Source of the DNA: Gammaproteobacteria bacterium
GTDB taxonomy: Bacteria; Pseudomonadota; Gammaproteobacteria; Steroidobacterales; Steroidobacteraceae
Direction: 5' to 3'
NCBI GenBank assembly: GCA_020029535.1
Contig: JAIBJM010000022.1
Coordinates: 1-52,228, forward strand
Length of the DNA stretch: 52,228 nt
Part shown: positions 32,796 through 42,933 of the stretch, piece after piece
How the letters are laid out: each line of letters opens with the position of its first letter
How positions within the stretch are numbered: the first letter of the stretch is position 1
Translations under genes and position numbers: made by a program
Notes under the pieces: generated by a model
What the model saw: only the letters and a program-made list of their open reading frames with translations
Told to the model about the DNA's origin: nothing
The model's database searches: none

Positions 32796-33323
32796 ATGTT
32801 AGTCATGGGAGCGGGGCGGACATGCGGGATATTGCTGGCGGCGATTGCCGGCATGTCGCTGGGATTGTCGGCCTGCACTCGTTCCACCGAAGAAGTACGC
32901 GCGGGCCGCGAGGCCCACACCACTGGTAACAGCGCGCCGGCCGCAGCAACTGTCGCCATCGCCACCGATGCCGACATGGTCAGTGCCGTCGGCAATGCCA
33001 GATCCGGCCCGCCCATCGATCTGAAGTTCCGGCTGACCGGGCGTCCCGAGGTCGGGCAGTCGCTGCCGATGGATTTGCTGATCGTGCCCGATGCGACCGC
33101 CCGCGTGGTGCGCATTCATCTGTCATTGCAGGGCGGCGAGGGTCTGCAGATCGAAGGTTCCAGCAGCGTCGACTTCGAGCAGATCGAGCCGGCACTGCGC
33201 GCGCAGCTGCGCATCAAGCCGCTGCAGGAAGGCGTGTGGTCGCTGAGCGTCACGGCGCTGGTGGATACCGAAACCAGTTCGGTGGCACGCACTTATTCAA
33301 TACCGGTTATTGCCGGTATTTGA
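32796..33323 (+). CDS. Hypothetical lipoprotein
   Basis: A 175-residue protein with a lipoprotein signal peptide ending at LGLSAC (about residue 27), an Ala/Thr linker, and a beta-rich domain (about residues 70-170) with DLKFRLTGRPEVGQ, VRIHLSLQGGEGLQIEGS and VWSLSVTALVDTE. I do not recognise the family. ATG 32796 is used; ATG 32805 is equally plausible, as neither has a strong ribosome-binding site. The last codons lie inside a perfect 8-bp inverted repeat. Confidence 0.7.
   Translation: MLVMGAGRTCGILLAAIAGMSLGLSACTRSTEEVRAGREAHTTGNSAPAAATVAIATDADMVSAVGNARSGPPIDLKFRLTGRPEVGQSLPMDLLIVPDATARVVRIHLSLQGGEGLQIEGSSSVDFEQIEPALRAQLRIKPLQEGVWSLSVTALVDTETSSVARTYSIPVIAGI
33299..33320 (+). repeat. Perfect 8-bp inverted repeat at gene end
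   Basis: AATACCGG, TTATTG, CCGGTATT, ending immediately before the TGA of the lipoprotein gene. It could fold as a terminator-type hairpin, but no T-run follows. Confidence 0.4.
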
Positions 33324-33401
33324 CCGTAATCCGCGATCTGCCTCACGCGGCCGCGGCCGCCTGATTCGTATCATCATCCTGCCTCCCTCAGAGCGCGGGT
33401 T

Positions 33402-36400
33402 ATGTCAAAGGTTTCCCAATCTTCACGCAGTCTGCCGGTGCTGTCGGCCGCGGATGCGGTGCTGGCCGATCGCTCGCGCGCGACCGCCGCTCTGCACCTG
33501 CGTCTGCGTCGCCAGCTGGAGAGCGTCGATCATGGCGACGGTGCTGCGGCGACGCTGGCGCAGCTGCTGCCGCTGATCAGCGCCAGTTACGAGCAGATCG
33601 ACGAAGAGCGCCGCGGCGTGGTGCGTTCGATGCAGCTGCTGGCGGAAGAGTCGCGCTCATTCGCGCAGCATGTTGCTGCCGAGGAAGCCAGCCATCTGCA
33701 GGCCATCCTCGATCACATCCACGATGTGGTGGTGACCGTCAGCGCCGATGGCACCATCAGTGTCTTCAACCCAACCGGCGAACGGGTGTTCGGTTACTCG
33801 CACAGCGAAGTGACCGGCATGTCCATCCTGCGGCTGCTCCCCGACATCGCGCTGCAGGGCTCGCTGCAGCGAGCCCTGCAGATGCTGGCCGCCGGTCCCG
33901 GCGCGACCGGCCAGCGTCCGGCGCGTGAAACGCGCGGCCGCCGCCAGAATGGTGAAGAATTTCCGGTCGAGATCGTCGCCAGCCTGGTGCATTTCCAGCG
34001 CCGCGAGATGTATGTGCTGTGCCTGCGCGACATCAGTCAGCAGCGCCGCGCCGAACAGGCGCTGCGTGACAGTGAATTCCGTTATCGCACGCTGGTGGAG
34101 AATGCCCCGGAGATGATCGTGGTGCTGGACACCGCCAGCGGTGTCTGCATCGACGCCAACGAGAATGCGCGCCGCTTCTTCTCGATCGAGCGCAGCGGCG
34201 TCGGGGATCTTGCGCTGCTGGACCTGTTGACAGTCGCCGGTGAGCTGCCGGCCCAGGCTGATACCACTGCCGAGCCCGACGGCACCTGGCCGGCGCTGCT
34301 GTTGGCACCGCGTCCCAAGGTGTTCGAGTGGCTGTACCGCCAACCCGAGGGCAGTTCGGTGGCCACCGAAGTGCGCCTGTTGCCGATGCCGGGCGAGGGC
34401 GGGCTGGTGCGTGCCAGCATCACCGACATCACCTCGCGCAAGCGCGCCGAGATGATCACGGCCGGCGCCCGCAATGTGTTCGAGCAGGTCGCCGCCGATG
34501 CGTCGCTGTCGCAGGTGTTCGCTGCCATCGTGCAGATGATCGAGTCGGTGTGCAGCGACTATATTGCCGTGGTCAGTCTGCTGGACGAGGACGGGCGCAA
34601 CTTCGTCGAAGTGGTGGGCGCGCGGCTGCCGCAGCCCATGCGCAAGCTCGAAGAGCATTCCATCGTCGATATCCGCAATGGTTCGGCGGCCGCCGCGGTG
34701 TATCTGGGCCGGCAGGTGGTGGCCGCCAGCATCGCCGGCGATCCGCACTGGCTGCGCCGCCGCGAAACGGCGCAGCAATGCGGCATTGCCTCGGCCTGGG
34801 CGGTACCGATCAAGGCTTCCAATGGCCGCGTACTGGGGGCGGTGGCGGTGTATCGCTCGCGGACCGGTGCGGCGCCGTCGGCTGACCTGGATCTGATGCA
34901 GCACGCCGCAAAGCTGGCGACCATTGCCATCGAACGGCGCCGCGCCGTCGAAGCGTTGCGCACCAGCGAAGCCAACTATCGCGGCCTGTATGAAAGCGTG
35001 CTGGAAGGCGTGTATCGCTGCGGGCCTACTGGCCAGCTGTTGGCGGTGAATCCGGCCTTCGTGAAGATGCTGGGCTATGCCGATGCCCAGGCGCTGTACG
35101 TGCTGCCCGGCGTGGCCGCGCTGTATTGGGCGCCCGGCGAGCGCGCGGCCTTCGAGCAGCGGCTGCAGCACGAGGGCGAAGTGCATAACGCCGAAGTGCT
35201 GCTGCGCCGGCGCGACGGAGCGCAGGTGGTGGTGCTGGAGAGCGCACGCGTGCTGCGCGACGAGGCGCAGCGTGTCATTGCCTACGAAGGCACCATCGCC
35301 GATATCACCGCGCGCAAGCGCGCCGAGCAGGCCATGTTCGCCGAGAAGGAACGCGCGCAGGTGACGCTGCAGTCCATCGGCGATGCGGTGATCACCACCG
35401 ACAGCGAAGGACGCATCGAATACCTGAATCCGGTGGCCGAACAGCTGACGGGCTGGAGCAGTGACGAGGCCCGCGGCCATGCCATCAATGCCGTGCTACG
35501 GCTGCTGGATGACGCCAGTCGCGCGGAAATGGACAGTCCGCTGCTGCGCTGCCTGCGCGAGGGCAAGGTGGTGGAACTGGCGGAGCAGAGCGTGCTGGTC
35601 AATCGCGCCGGCCAGGAAATGGCCATCCAGGATTCGGCGGCGCCGATTCGTGACCGCGCCGGTGACGTGGTGGGCGGTGTGGTGGTGTTCCGCGATGTGA
35701 CCAAGGAACGGCGCCTGAAGCGTGCGCTGTCCTACCAGGCCGTCCACGATGCGCTGACCGGCCTGATCAACCGGCGTGAATTCGACAACCGGTTGCAGAC
35801 GGCGGTGCAGAGCGCACGCAACGGCGAAGGCACGCATGCGCTGCTGTATGTGGACCTGGACCAGTTCAAGGTGGTCAACGATACCTGCGGCCACTCGGCC
35901 GGCGATCGCCTGCTGCGCGACGTTACCGCGCTGTTGCAGCAGCAGGTGCGCACCACCGACACCATTGCGCGCCTGGGCGGCGACGAGTTCGGCATTCTGG
36001 TGCAGCACTGTTCGGTGGAACAGGCAGTGCGCGTCGCCGACAACATCCGTCAGGCCGTGCATGATTACCGTTTCACCTGGGAGCGCAACACTTCGACGAT
36101 CGGTGCCAGCATTGGCGTGGTGGAAATCTCGCGTGACAGCGAGAGTGCCGCCAGCCTGATGAGTGCCGCCGACATCGCCTGCTATGCCGCCAAGGATGCC
36201 GGTCGCAATCGCGTGCACGTCTATGAGAGCACCGAAGCATCCGGCCGGCATCGCGAGATGTATTGGGTCAGCCGTGTCACGCGCGCGGTGGACGAGGGGC
36301 GGCTGGAGCTGTTCCATCAGCCCATCGTGCCCACGGTGGACGGCGTCACGCCAGCGCCACCCTTCCATGAATTGCTGGTGCGGCTGCGTGGTGACGGTGA

Positions 36401-37016
36401 TTCACTGATCATGCCCGGTGAATTCATTCCGGCGGCCGAACGCTACAACGTCATTTCGGCCATCGATCGCTGGGTTGTGCAGCGCGCGGCGGAGATTCTG
36501 ACCGAGCGGCGTACGCTCAATCCTGATGATCAGCTGCAGCTGGCGGTGAACCTCTCGGGCACCTCGCTCAGCGAGCGCAGCTTCCTCGACTATGTGCTGG
36601 GCTTTGTCGAAGACGCGCGCGTGGCCGGCGGGCTGTGCTTCGAGATCACCGAGACGGCGGTGATCACCAACATGACGCAGGCCGTGTACTTCATGCGCGA
36701 GCTGAAGCAGCGCGGCTGCCGCTTCGCGCTGGATGATTTCGGCAGCGGCGTGGCCTCATTCCATTATCTGAAGACGCTGCCGGTGGACTATCTGAAGATC
36801 GACGGGCAGTTCATCGCCAATGCGGCTCATGATGCCGTCGATCGCAGCATGATCGAGGCCATCTGCAAGGTGGCCGGCGCGCTGGGCATTGCCACCGTCG
36901 CCGAGAAGGTGGAATCAGCGCCGGTGCGCGCGCAGCTGGCGGTGCTGAAGGTGGACTTCGTGCAGGGCTTTCTGGTGGCGCGACCGCAACCCGTCGCCGA
37001 GCTGCCCCCGCCCTGA
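33402..37016 (+). CDS. PAS/GAF/GGDEF/EAL cyclic-di-GMP signalling protein
   Basis: A 1204-residue soluble protein without membrane segments. After a helical N-terminus come two PAS domains (about residues 105-230 and 225-350), a GAF domain (about 355-520), two more PAS domains (about 525-645 and 650-770), GGDEF (about 775-935) and EAL (about 950-1200). The cyclase site RLGGDEF is intact. The EAL motif reads ELL, keeping the catalytic Glu, and NLSG, EITETA, DDFGSG, KIDGQF and AEKVE are present, so both activities are possible. It should sense intracellular signals. The next gene, a PAS kinase, follows after 95 nt. Confidence 0.92.
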   Translation: MSKVSQSSRSLPVLSAADAVLADRSRATAALHLRLRRQLESVDHGDGAAATLAQLLPLISASYEQIDEERRGVVRSMQLLAEESRSFAQHVAAEEASHLQAILDHIHDVVVTVSADGTISVFNPTGERVFGYSHSEVTGMSILRLLPDIALQGSLQRALQMLAAGPGATGQRPARETRGRRQNGEEFPVEIVASLVHFQRREMYVLCLRDISQQRRAEQALRDSEFRYRTLVENAPEMIVVLDTASGVCIDANENARRFFSIERSGVGDLALLDLLTVAGELPAQADTTAEPDGTWPALLLAPRPKVFEWLYRQPEGSSVATEVRLLPMPGEGGLVRASITDITSRKRAEMITAGARNVFEQVAADASLSQVFAAIVQMIESVCSDYIAVVSLLDEDGRNFVEVVGARLPQPMRKLEEHSIVDIRNGSAAAAVYLGRQVVAASIAGDPHWLRRRETAQQCGIASAWAVPIKASNGRVLGAVAVYRSRTGAAPSADLDLMQHAAKLATIAIERRRAVEALRTSEANYRGLYESVLEGVYRCGPTGQLLAVNPAFVKMLGYADAQALYVLPGVAALYWAPGERAAFEQRLQHEGEVHNAEVLLRRRDGAQVVVLESARVLRDEAQRVIAYEGTIADITARKRAEQAMFAEKERAQVTLQSIGDAVITTDSEGRIEYLNPVAEQLTGWSSDEARGHAINAVLRLLDDASRAEMDSPLLRCLREGKVVELAEQSVLVNRAGQEMAIQDSAAPIRDRAGDVVGGVVVFRDVTKERRLKRALSYQAVHDALTGLINRREFDNRLQTAVQSARNGEGTHALLYVDLDQFKVVNDTCGHSAGDRLLRDVTALLQQQVRTTDTIARLGGDEFGILVQHCSVEQAVRVADNIRQAVHDYRFTWERNTSTIGASIGVVEISRDSESAASLMSAADIACYAAKDAGRNRVHVYESTEASGRHREMYWVSRVTRAVDEGRLELFHQPIVPTVDGVTPAPPFHELLVRLRGDGDSLIMPGEFIPAAERYNVISAIDRWVVQRAAEILTERRTLNPDDQLQLAVNLSGTSLSERSFLDYVLGFVEDARVAGGLCFEITETAVITNMTQAVYFMRELKQRGCRFALDDFGSGVASFHYLKTLPVDYLKIDGQFIANAAHDAVDRSMIEAICKVAGALGIATVAEKVESAPVRAQLAVLKVDFVQGFLVARPQPVAELPPP

Positions 37017-37111
37017 AGGCCCGGCGCCCGTATCACAATTGGATATTTCTTGCGTGCGGGAAGCGCAGAATCGGGAGATGCACCACCAGGGTCAATAGAA
37101 TCTGCGACGCG

Positions 37112-38914
37112 ATGGATACGGAATTCATCCGCAAGCTGTGGGATGAAACGCCGGATGCGGTCCTGGCTGTATCCATCGATGGCCGCGTCCTGTTCTGGAA
37201 CCGGGCCGCGCAGCTGTTGTTCGGATATTCGGCCGATGAGGCCTGCGGACAGATGCTCGATGCGCTGGTCCTGCCGGCCGACGACCGGCAAGATGAGCTT
37301 TCCCCGCCTGCCGTCTACGAATCGGTGCGTCGTCGCAAGGACGGATCACTGTTGCAGGTCAGCGTTTCCAGCAAGATTGTCCACGATGAGCAGGGTCAGC
37401 CACAGTTCCTGCTGCTGACCAAGAGAGACATCACGGACCTGAAGGCAATGCGCGCCGCCAAGCTCGTGGAAGCGCAGTTCCGGGATCTGCTGGAATCGAT
37501 GCCGGATGCCATCGTGATGGTTAATCTCACCGGCAGTATCGTGCTGGTGAATTCGCATGCCGAAAGCCTGTTCGGCTATGAGCGCGGTGCCCTGATGGGC
37601 AAGCCGATTGAACTGCTGTTGCCGGAGCGGCTGCGCGCCGGCCACAGGGCGCATCGCGGCGCGTTCTTTGCGTTGCCCCGCAAGCGCTCCATGGGTGCAG
37701 GACTGGAGCTTTTCGGCCGCCGCAACGATGGCGAGGAGTTTCCGGTCGAGATCAGTCTCAGTCCGCTGGCGACCGACGAGGGAACGCTGGTCATGAGCGC
37801 CGTCCGGGACATTTCCGATCGTCGCAAGGCCGAGCAGAAGTTCCGCGGGTTGCTCGAGTCGGCGCCCGACGCCATGGTGATTGTCAGCAGGGGTGGAATC
37901 ATCGCGTTGGTCAATTCCCAGGCCGAGCAGATATTCGGTTACGACCGTCGGGAGCTGCTGGGACGGCCGATCGAGATGCTGGTTCCGGAGCGCTATCGCG
38001 CCAAGCATACCGGGCATCGCGCAGGTTTCTTTGCGCATCCGCGCGCGCGTTCCATGGGCGCCGGACTGGAACTGTACGGGTTGCGCAAGGACGGCACCGA
38101 GTTCCCGGTGGAGATCAGTCTCAGTCCGCTTGAGACCGAAGAGGGCTTGTTTGTGTCGAGCGCCATCCGTGATGCCACGGATCGCAAGCGCGCCGAGCGC
38201 GCCCTGTCCGAGGCCAGCCGGCTGAAGAGCGAGTTCGTCGCCAACATGTCGCATGAGCTGCGCACGCCGCTGAACGGCATCATCGGCTTCTCGGAGTTCC
38301 TGATCGACGAGAAGGCGGGCTCGCTCAATGCCCAGCAGAAGGAGTATCTGGGCGACGTGCTCAGCAGTGGGCGTCATCTGCTGCAGGTCATCAATGACGT
38401 CCTCGATCTGTCGAAAGTGGAAGCAGGCAGGATGGAGCTGTTTCCGGAGTCCTTTGCGATCGGGCCGGCGATCGAAGAGGTATGTTCGGGGATGTCGCCG
38501 CTGGCCCGACAGAAGAATATCCGTATCGAGCGCCGTATCGATCCCGCGCTGGTCCATGTCAGGCTGGACCGGCAGAAGTTTCTGCAGGTGCTGTATAACC
38601 TGATGTCGAACGCAGTGAAGTTCACCGACGATGGAGGCTCGGTGGTGCTGACGGCCGCCAGCCATGGCGACGGTCAGCTGCGCATCGATGTGCGCGACAC
38701 CGGCGTTGGCATCAGGCCGCAGGACATCGGCCGCCTGTTCACCGAATTCCAGCAGCTCGATTCCAGCCCGACGCGTCGCTATCAGGGGACCGGGCTGGGA
38801 TTGGCCCTCACCAGAAAAATCGTCGAGTTCCAGGGAGGCAGCATATCGGTCGCCAGCGAACCGGGAGTTGGCAGTACCTTCACAGTCATGCTGCCCAGGC
38901 AGGTACAGCCATGA
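37112..38914 (+). CDS. Soluble PAS-PAS-PAS histidine kinase
   Basis: A 600-residue cytoplasmic kinase: three PAS domains (about residues 5-115, 117-236, 237-355), then HisKA with [12 protein letters not shown] (phospho-His near residue 380), ATPase domain with [15 protein letters not shown] and GTGLGLAL. The second and third PAS domains are near-duplicates, both with FGY...IExLx[12 protein letters not shown] and [10 protein letters not shown]. No membrane segment is present. It overlaps the CheY-like gene by 4 nt, which is its likely phosphorylation partner. No strong ribosome-binding site precedes ATG 37112. Confidence 0.92.
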   Translation: MDTEFIRKLWDETPDAVLAVSIDGRVLFWNRAAQLLFGYSADEACGQMLDALVLPADDRQDELSPPAVYESVRRRKDGSLLQVSVSSKIVHDEQGQPQFLLLTKRDITDLKAMRAAKLVEAQFRDLLESMPDAIVMVNLTGSIVLVNSHAESLFGYERGALMGKPIELLLPERLRAGHRAHRGAFFALPRKRSMGAGLELFGRRNDGEEFPVEISLSPLATDEGTLVMSAVRDISDRRKAEQKFRGLLESAPDAMVIVSRGGIIALVNSQAEQIFGYDRRELLGRPIEMLVPERYRAKHTGHRAGFFAHPRARSMGAGLELYGLRKDGTEFPVEISLSPLETEEGLFVSSAIRDATDRKRAERALSEASRLKSEFVANMSHELRTPLNGIIGFSEFLIDEKAGSLNAQQKEYLGDVLSSGRHLLQVINDVLDLSKVEAGRMELFPESFAIGPAIEEVCSGMSPLARQKNIRIERRIDPALVHVRLDRQKFLQVLYNLMSNAVKFTDDGGSVVLTAASHGDGQLRIDVRDTGVGIRPQDIGRLFTEFQQLDSSPTRRYQGTGLGLALTRKIVEFQGGSISVASEPGVGSTFTVMLPRQVQP

Positions 38915-39276
38915 GAATCCTGATCGTCGACGACAATCCGATCAATCTGAAGCTGGCCACCTACGTGCTCGAGGCCGATGGCATGGAGATCGAGACGGCC
39001 ATGGACGCCAATCAGGTGCTGGAATTGCTGGCGCAGGGTGTGCCGGATCTGATCCTGATGGACCTGTCCCTGCCAGGGATGGATGGCCTGACGCTGACAC
39101 GCAAGCTGAAAGCAGATCCACGCTATGGGCACGTCCCGGTGGTCGCCCTGACCGCCTCGGCGATGAAGGGCGATGACAGCAAGGCTTTCGATGCCGGATG
39201 TATCAGCTACATCACCAAGCCCATCGACACGCGGACCTTTGCCGCGCAGATCCGCGCGTTGCTGGGCGGGCCTTGA
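38911..39276 (+). CDS. CheY-like single-domain response regulator
   Basis: A 121-residue receiver domain with the acidic pocket DDN near the N-terminus, phospho-acceptor Asp in [13 protein letters not shown] (about residue 51), the Thr/Ala switch in [12 protein letters not shown], and the Lys of ITKPIDT. There is no output domain. It resembles DivK-type partners of PAS hybrid kinases. The ATGA overlap with the kinase gene implies coupled translation and a dedicated phosphorelay. Confidence 0.93.
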   Translation: MRILIVDDNPINLKLATYVLEADGMEIETAMDANQVLELLAQGVPDLILMDLSLPGMDGLTLTRKLKADPRYGHVPVVALTASAMKGDDSKAFDAGCISYITKPIDTRTFAAQIRALLGGP

Positions 39277-39309
39277 GCAAGGCGGGGCTGTGTTCGCCCA
39301 CTTTGTTTC

Positions 39310-39855
39310 CTATTGCACGGGTGCGGTAATGATTCCCCGGCTCAGGTGCGTCGGGAGCCCTTCTGTGGGCAGGTCGGGTTTGAACTGGCGGTGGCACGCC
39401 TCGCAGTTGAGGACGAGTTGATCGCCGGCATCCTGCAGAGCCTGGACGTTCCTGTTTCGAGCAGCCTCCGCAGCGGCGAGTGCCACCTGGCTCATCTGCT
39501 GTGTGAACGGCACCCACCCCGGCGAGTTCGTCCATTTCATGTCCATGGGTCCGGTACCACCGACCTGAAGCAGGGTGCCCGTGGTTGCAAGCTGAATCGC
39601 GTGATACTCGATCTGCTCCCAACCTTTGTCTGTGCGAGGAGGCTTCAGTGCTGCGTTCCAGATCGGATCGGCGGCCTGATCAACGAACATCACCATCAGC
39701 TTGTTGAAGCTGACGACTGGTTTGATGGTGCTGGTTGGCGCGGCGCTCGCAGGTGGCGGGACCACTGCGTCTGCCGGCGTCCCCGCCTGCTTGCCACCGC
39801 AACCGGAGACCGTCGAGAGAGCCGCGACGATTCCTGCCAACTGCCACTTTTTCAT
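39310..39855 (-). CDS. Cytochrome c-like lipoprotein
   Basis: A 181-residue protein. ATG 39855 is chosen because AAGGAG lies 7 nt upstream. The N-terminus is a lipoprotein signal with Cys after STVSG, followed by a Pro/Ala linker. Near the C-terminus a single haem site NCEACHRQF occurs after a helical domain (about residues 55-155), the arrangement of four-helix cytochrome c'-like proteins. A periplasmic redox or gas-binding role is inferred. It opens the stress cluster, on the same strand as and downstream of hsp20. Confidence 0.8.
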   Translation of the reverse strand: MKKWQLAGIVAALSTVSGCGGKQAGTPADAVVPPPASAAPTSTIKPVVSFNKLMVMFVDQAADPIWNAALKPPRTDKGWEQIEYHAIQLATTGTLLQVGGTGPMDMKWTNSPGWVPFTQQMSQVALAAAEAARNRNVQALQDAGDQLVLNCEACHRQFKPDLPTEGLPTHLSRGIITAPVQ

Positions 39856-39904
39856 GTCCATTCTCCTTTTTGAACGGTTCACATCGCGCCGGCGTGTACC
39901 TCGC

Positions 39905-40348
39905 TCATTGGACCTTGATTTCCACCGCCTTCGGCTTCTCGGCCTTGAGCTTCGGCACGTGCACCTTCAGCACGCCATCCTTGCTCTCGGCCCGGATGCT
40001 CGCCGCGTCGGCGTTGTCCGGCAGGTTGAAACTGCGGCAGAAGTTGCCGTAGAAGCGCTCGATGCGATGCGTCTTCTCATCCTTTTCCTCTTTCTCGAGC
40101 TTGCGTTCGCCCTGGATGGTCAGCACGCCGTTTTCCAGCGTGACCTTGACATCCTCGCGCTTGATGCCCGGCAGTTCTGCCTTGACGACATACTCTTTTT
40201 CCGTTTCGCTGATGTCTGCCGCCGGCGCCCATTCGTAATGGCTGCCGCCGGTCTGCTCCAGCATTCGCGGTAGACGCCCGAACAGGGGCGAGAAGCTGCG
40301 GAAGAATTCGTCCGCTTCCTTGAAGGGTTCCCAGCGTATCAGGCTCAT
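39905..40348 (-). CDS. Hsp20/alpha-crystallin small heat-shock protein
   Basis: A 147-residue chaperone. It has an N-terminal arm (MSLIRWEPFKEADEFF), an alpha-crystallin domain (about residues 43-138) with YVVKAELPGIKREDVKVTLENGVLTIQGER and the C-terminal DGVLKVHVPK, and a short KAVEIKVQ tail with an IxV-like motif for oligomer contacts. AAGGAG precedes the ATG at 40348. The IbpA/Hsp20 family holds unfolded proteins during stress. It lies downstream of the universal stress protein gene on the same strand. Confidence 0.95.
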   Translation of the reverse strand: MSLIRWEPFKEADEFFRSFSPLFGRLPRMLEQTGGSHYEWAPAADISETEKEYVVKAELPGIKREDVKVTLENGVLTIQGERKLEKEEKDEKTHRIERFYGNFCRSFNLPDNADAASIRAESKDGVLKVHVPKLKAEKPKAVEIKVQ

Positions 40349-40422
40349 GAAGGACTCCTTGTTGCAGTGACAGAGGTGCGCGTCTTTCGTGGCTCACGAC
40401 GTTACTGCAAGCCGTCCGGACC

Positions 40423-41412
40423 TCAATAAGTAGATGTACGCATGGATCGCCGCACTGCCATGCCAGTGCGGGGAACCGGCGTTTTGAAGCTGCGCGGCTT
40501 CACCACCAGCAGATCACAGGTTGTGGCGTCGATGGTGCGTTCGGCGGTGTTGCCGATCAGCAGGCGCCGGAGGCCACGCCTCGACGTTGCTCCCATGACC
40601 AGAACATCGGCACGCAGCCGGCGGGCGAGCACCGGCAGCACGCTTTCCGGGTAACCGGCCTGCAGATGCAATTGCCGTGGTGGCAGATCGAGCGGCGCCA
40701 CATAGCGTTGCAGGGTTCGCTGCACGTATCGCTCCTGCTCTTCATCGACTGCGGGATCGATGGGCCCAACCATGGGATCCGCCAGCGACATGCTGGCCAT
40801 CATCGAAGGCGGCAACCAGATGTGCGCGACGTCCAGCCGGCCGGAATGCGCAGCAGCGAGTGCCCGGGCGGCTTCCAGAATCCGCCGGTCCAGGCGCGCG
40901 GGTCTCGCATGGGTGTGCAGGGGATCAATCGCCGCGAGCACTCGGGCCTTGCCCCAGGCTCGTGCCTTCCTGACGAACAGCAGGGGCGCGGGACAGAGCC
41001 GGATCAGCTGCCAGTCGGTATTGGTGAAGAACAGGCGCGCACCGAAGCTGTGCCGGCGGCTCTCTGCCACGACCAGATCCGGCCTGGAGCGCAACACCTC
41101 GCGCACGATGGCCTCGTAGGCTGGATCGTCCCAGACGGTCTTCACCGTCACCTTCAGTCCGCTGCGCCGCAGCGGTGCCGCCAGCTTTTCCAGCATCGCG
41201 CGCCGGTCGGCGAGAGTGGCCTTGATTCCTTTCTCCAATGTCGTGCGGTACAGGCTCGACCCTTCGGTATACGGACTGAATACGCTGTGAAAGAGAACCA
41301 GCCGCGCACCCGTGTGGCGGGCAAGCTGCCCGGCGCGACGCAGCGCCAGCTGGTGCTTTCCCCCGGGTGCTTCGATGCCGACGAGAATGGTCTTGAAGAA
41401 TCGCTGCGCCAT
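40423..41412 (-). CDS. Tandem UspA universal stress protein
   Basis: A 329-residue protein with two UspA domains (about residues 1-150 and 155-310), the layout of UspE. The second domain keeps the ATP-binding signature GATSRRGLRRLLIGNTAERT; the first is degenerate at the equivalent place (RRHSFGARLFFTNTDWQLI). Such proteins respond to starvation, oxygen limitation and other stress. The last codons overlap a TAC-type heptamer that may be part of the hsp20 control region. The start codon region has a second such heptamer about 80 nt upstream. Confidence 0.9.
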   Translation of the reverse strand: MAQRFFKTILVGIEAPGGKHQLALRRAGQLARHTGARLVLFHSVFSPYTEGSSLYRTTLEKGIKATLADRRAMLEKLAAPLRRSGLKVTVKTVWDDPAYEAIVREVLRSRPDLVVAESRRHSFGARLFFTNTDWQLIRLCPAPLLFVRKARAWGKARVLAAIDPLHTHARPARLDRRILEAARALAAAHSGRLDVAHIWLPPSMMASMSLADPMVGPIDPAVDEEQERYVQRTLQRYVAPLDLPPRQLHLQAGYPESVLPVLARRLRADVLVMGATSRRGLRRLLIGNTAERTIDATTCDLLVVKPRSFKTPVPRTGMAVRRSMRTSTY

Positions 41413-41512
41413 TGATGCATCCCCCCGATCATCCGGTTACGCGGCATCAAGCTAGTCCCGCGCCTGCGGCTGCGGCATCCGCATAACTACCTAGAGCATC
41501 CGTGCCCGCCAT

Positions 41513-41656
41513 GGCGCGCAGAGTGATTACGATCCGCACGCAGTGGAAGTCGAACGTTTCGCGAAACGGCTCGCCCGGCGCCTGGACATCGAGCGCCGCT
41601 GCGCCGGTGTCGATGAGCGTCTGGTCCGGCGCGCGGCATTCTCGAAGCAGGCCTGA
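41513..41656 (+). pseudogene. Remnant of host-attachment (eRF1-like) gene
   Basis: These 47 codons plus stop match the C-terminal part of the intact gene at 47841-48362: GAQSDYDPHAVEVERFAKRLARRLDIERRCAGVDE, then RLVRRAAFSKQA. The N-terminal two-thirds are absent, and 38 codons are missing between the two blocks. The loss lies exactly between two GATGAGC copies that are 114 bp apart in the intact gene (48201 and 48315), so recombination at this 7-bp repeat explains it. The remnant is between the usp gene and the YqjD-like gene. Confidence 0.85.
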
Positions 41657-41769
41657 GCGGCGGGGCGCAGTGCATTGCGGCGAATACCTATGGGCAGCTC
41701 AGGGTGTCGAGCTGAAAATCCGGGACAAGGGATATGTCCGTTCGCCATCCACCATGCGGGGTCCAGCTT

Positions 41770-42102
41770 ATGTCCCAGGTAACCACCGACAAGTTGCTCG
41801 AAGATTTCAGGCTGGTCGTCCACGATGCGGAGGAACTGCTGAAAGCCACCGCCGGGCAGGCCGGCGAAAAGGTTGCGCAGGCACGTGCCCGGGCAGAGGC
41901 CTCGCTGCAATCGGCCAAGGCCCAATTCGCCGCGATGGGTAACGGCGCCGCTGCTCACGCCCGGGAGGCAGCTCAGGAAGCGGCCGATCGCGCGAACACT
42001 TATGTGCGCAGCAACCCCTGGGCCTCCATCGGTATAGGCGCCGCTGCTGGTCTGCTGGTCGGGCTGCTGCTGGGGCGGCGTCACGGGGGAGGTTCCTCGT
42101 GA
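41770..42102 (+). CDS. YqjD/ElaB-like (DUF883) inner-membrane ribosome-associated protein
   Basis: A 110-residue protein with an amphipathic helical N-terminal part (about residues 5-75, with KLLEDFRLVVHDAEELLKATAG) and a C-terminal membrane anchor (WASIGIGAAAGLLVGLLLGRR). This is the form of the YqjD/ElaB/YgaM family, tail-anchored stationary-phase proteins that bind ribosomes in E. coli. ATG 41770 is chosen over a longer in-frame ATG at 41734. Its stop overlaps the next gene (GTGA), mirroring the yqjD-yqjE order. Confidence 0.88.
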   Translation: MSQVTTDKLLEDFRLVVHDAEELLKATAGQAGEKVAQARARAEASLQSAKAQFAAMGNGAAAHAREAAQEAADRANTYVRSNPWASIGIGAAAGLLVGLLLGRRHGGGSS

Positions 42103-42497
42103 CCGGCGAGCCGGGCTTCGCCCAGGCGGCCGCGAATCTCTCGCAATCGCTTGCACGCCTGATGGAGACGGTGGCGGGTTTTGCCCGGACGCGATTGGAT
42201 CTGCTGGGCGGATCGATGGAGACCGAACGGCGCCGCAGGATGTGGCTGGCGTTTGGTACCTGCGCCCTGGTCCTGCTGCTGAGTTTCGGAACACTGTTCG
42301 CCGGTTTCGCTGTTGTCGCTGCCTTCTGGGACACGTATCGGGTGCTTGCGGCCGCAGCGGTTGCCGCCGGATTTTTTGTATTGGCAGGAGCGGTCGGGTG
42401 GACACTGTGGGCGAAGCGGCGCCGGCACCCATCGGCGCTTGATTGGATCGCGCAACTCGTCGCATTGTTTGCCGAATATCGACGGCTGATGCGTTAG
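42099..42497 (+). CDS. YqjE-like phage-holin-type membrane protein
   Basis: A 132-residue inner-membrane protein with a helical N-terminus (SQSLARLMETVAGFARTRLDLL) and two membrane segments (about residues 48-70 and 78-100), matching the YqjE/holin 3-6 family. It starts at a GTG overlapping the YqjD-like stop, and pairs of this kind are conserved. Function is unknown beyond membrane association in stationary phase. It converges on the DUF2934 gene with a 4-nt overlap of the stop codons. Confidence 0.85.
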   Translation: MTGEPGFAQAAANLSQSLARLMETVAGFARTRLDLLGGSMETERRRRMWLAFGTCALVLLLSFGTLFAGFAVVAAFWDTYRVLAAAAVAAGFFVLAGAVGWTLWAKRRRHPSALDWIAQLVALFAEYRRLMR

Positions 42498-42781
42498 GCG
42501 TTTGCGTCGCCGGCCATGCCGTCAGCGCCGCGTTCCAGCATGCTGTCGACGTCCCGCTCCGCCAGATACCAGTCTTCGGCCTCATGCCCCGGCTGGAAGG
42601 CGCGGCGTTCCGCGTGGAAGTATGCGGCTTCCTCGATCATCGCGTGTCGCCGCCGGGCGTCGAGGATGTCTGCGTCCGGAGCGACGCGGGAGCTCGTCCG
42701 GGTCCCCTCGCCGACAGGCAGCGGTGCTGGCGCAAGCGGCGCGGCTGCCCTGCGTCTGGATGCGGTGGTCTGACGTGGCAT
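42494..42781 (-). CDS. DUF2934 protein
   Basis: A 95-residue soluble protein starting at ATG 42781, 6 nt after a perfect AGGAGG. An Arg/Ala-rich N-terminus precedes the DUF2934 core, IEEAAYFHAERRAFQPGHEAEDWYLAERDVD (about residues 50-80, in two blocks). DUF2934 is a short helical domain of unknown function, frequent near stress genes. It is transcribed away from the PilZ gene, sharing a 152-nt divergent control region that contains a TACGTAT element. Confidence 0.85.
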   Translation of the reverse strand: MPRQTTASRRRAAAPLAPAPLPVGEGTRTSSRVAPDADILDARRRHAMIEEAAYFHAERRAFQPGHEAEDWYLAERDVDSMLERGADGMAGDANA

Positions 42782-42844
42782 GACGGAACCTCCTGAAGCG
42801 TTTCGCCGATAAATGCTCCGCCGCCGGATCGGCTGCCGCAATGC

Positions 42845-42860
42845 GAAGTAATACGTATAT
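42845..42860. promoter_or_regulatory. Candidate operator in DUF2934/PilZ divergent promoter region
   Basis: GAAGTAATACGTATAT contains overlapping TAC-type heptamers (TACGTAT; TACTTCG on the other strand) resembling NarL/FixJ-family half sites. It lies about 65-80 nt from the DUF2934 start and 75-90 nt from the PilZ start. Similar elements occur at 40426-40432, 41488-41494 and 51652-51658. Confidence 0.35.
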
Positions 42861-42933
42861 GCGCGCGTCCGGCCCGGTAGCACCATTGCGATGACGTAGG
42901 CGGGAGGCTGATCGCAGCCAACCTGGAGGCGAA

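Noticed and set aside
37078-37098. Six-codon open frame (MHHQGQ) before the PAS kinase as a leader peptide
   Set aside because: Too short, with no attenuator structure or codon pattern to support regulation.
41502-41942. 146-codon plus-strand frame across the host-attachment remnant
   Set aside because: The meaningful homology is in another frame (41513-41656) and this frame runs into the YqjD-like gene out of phase.
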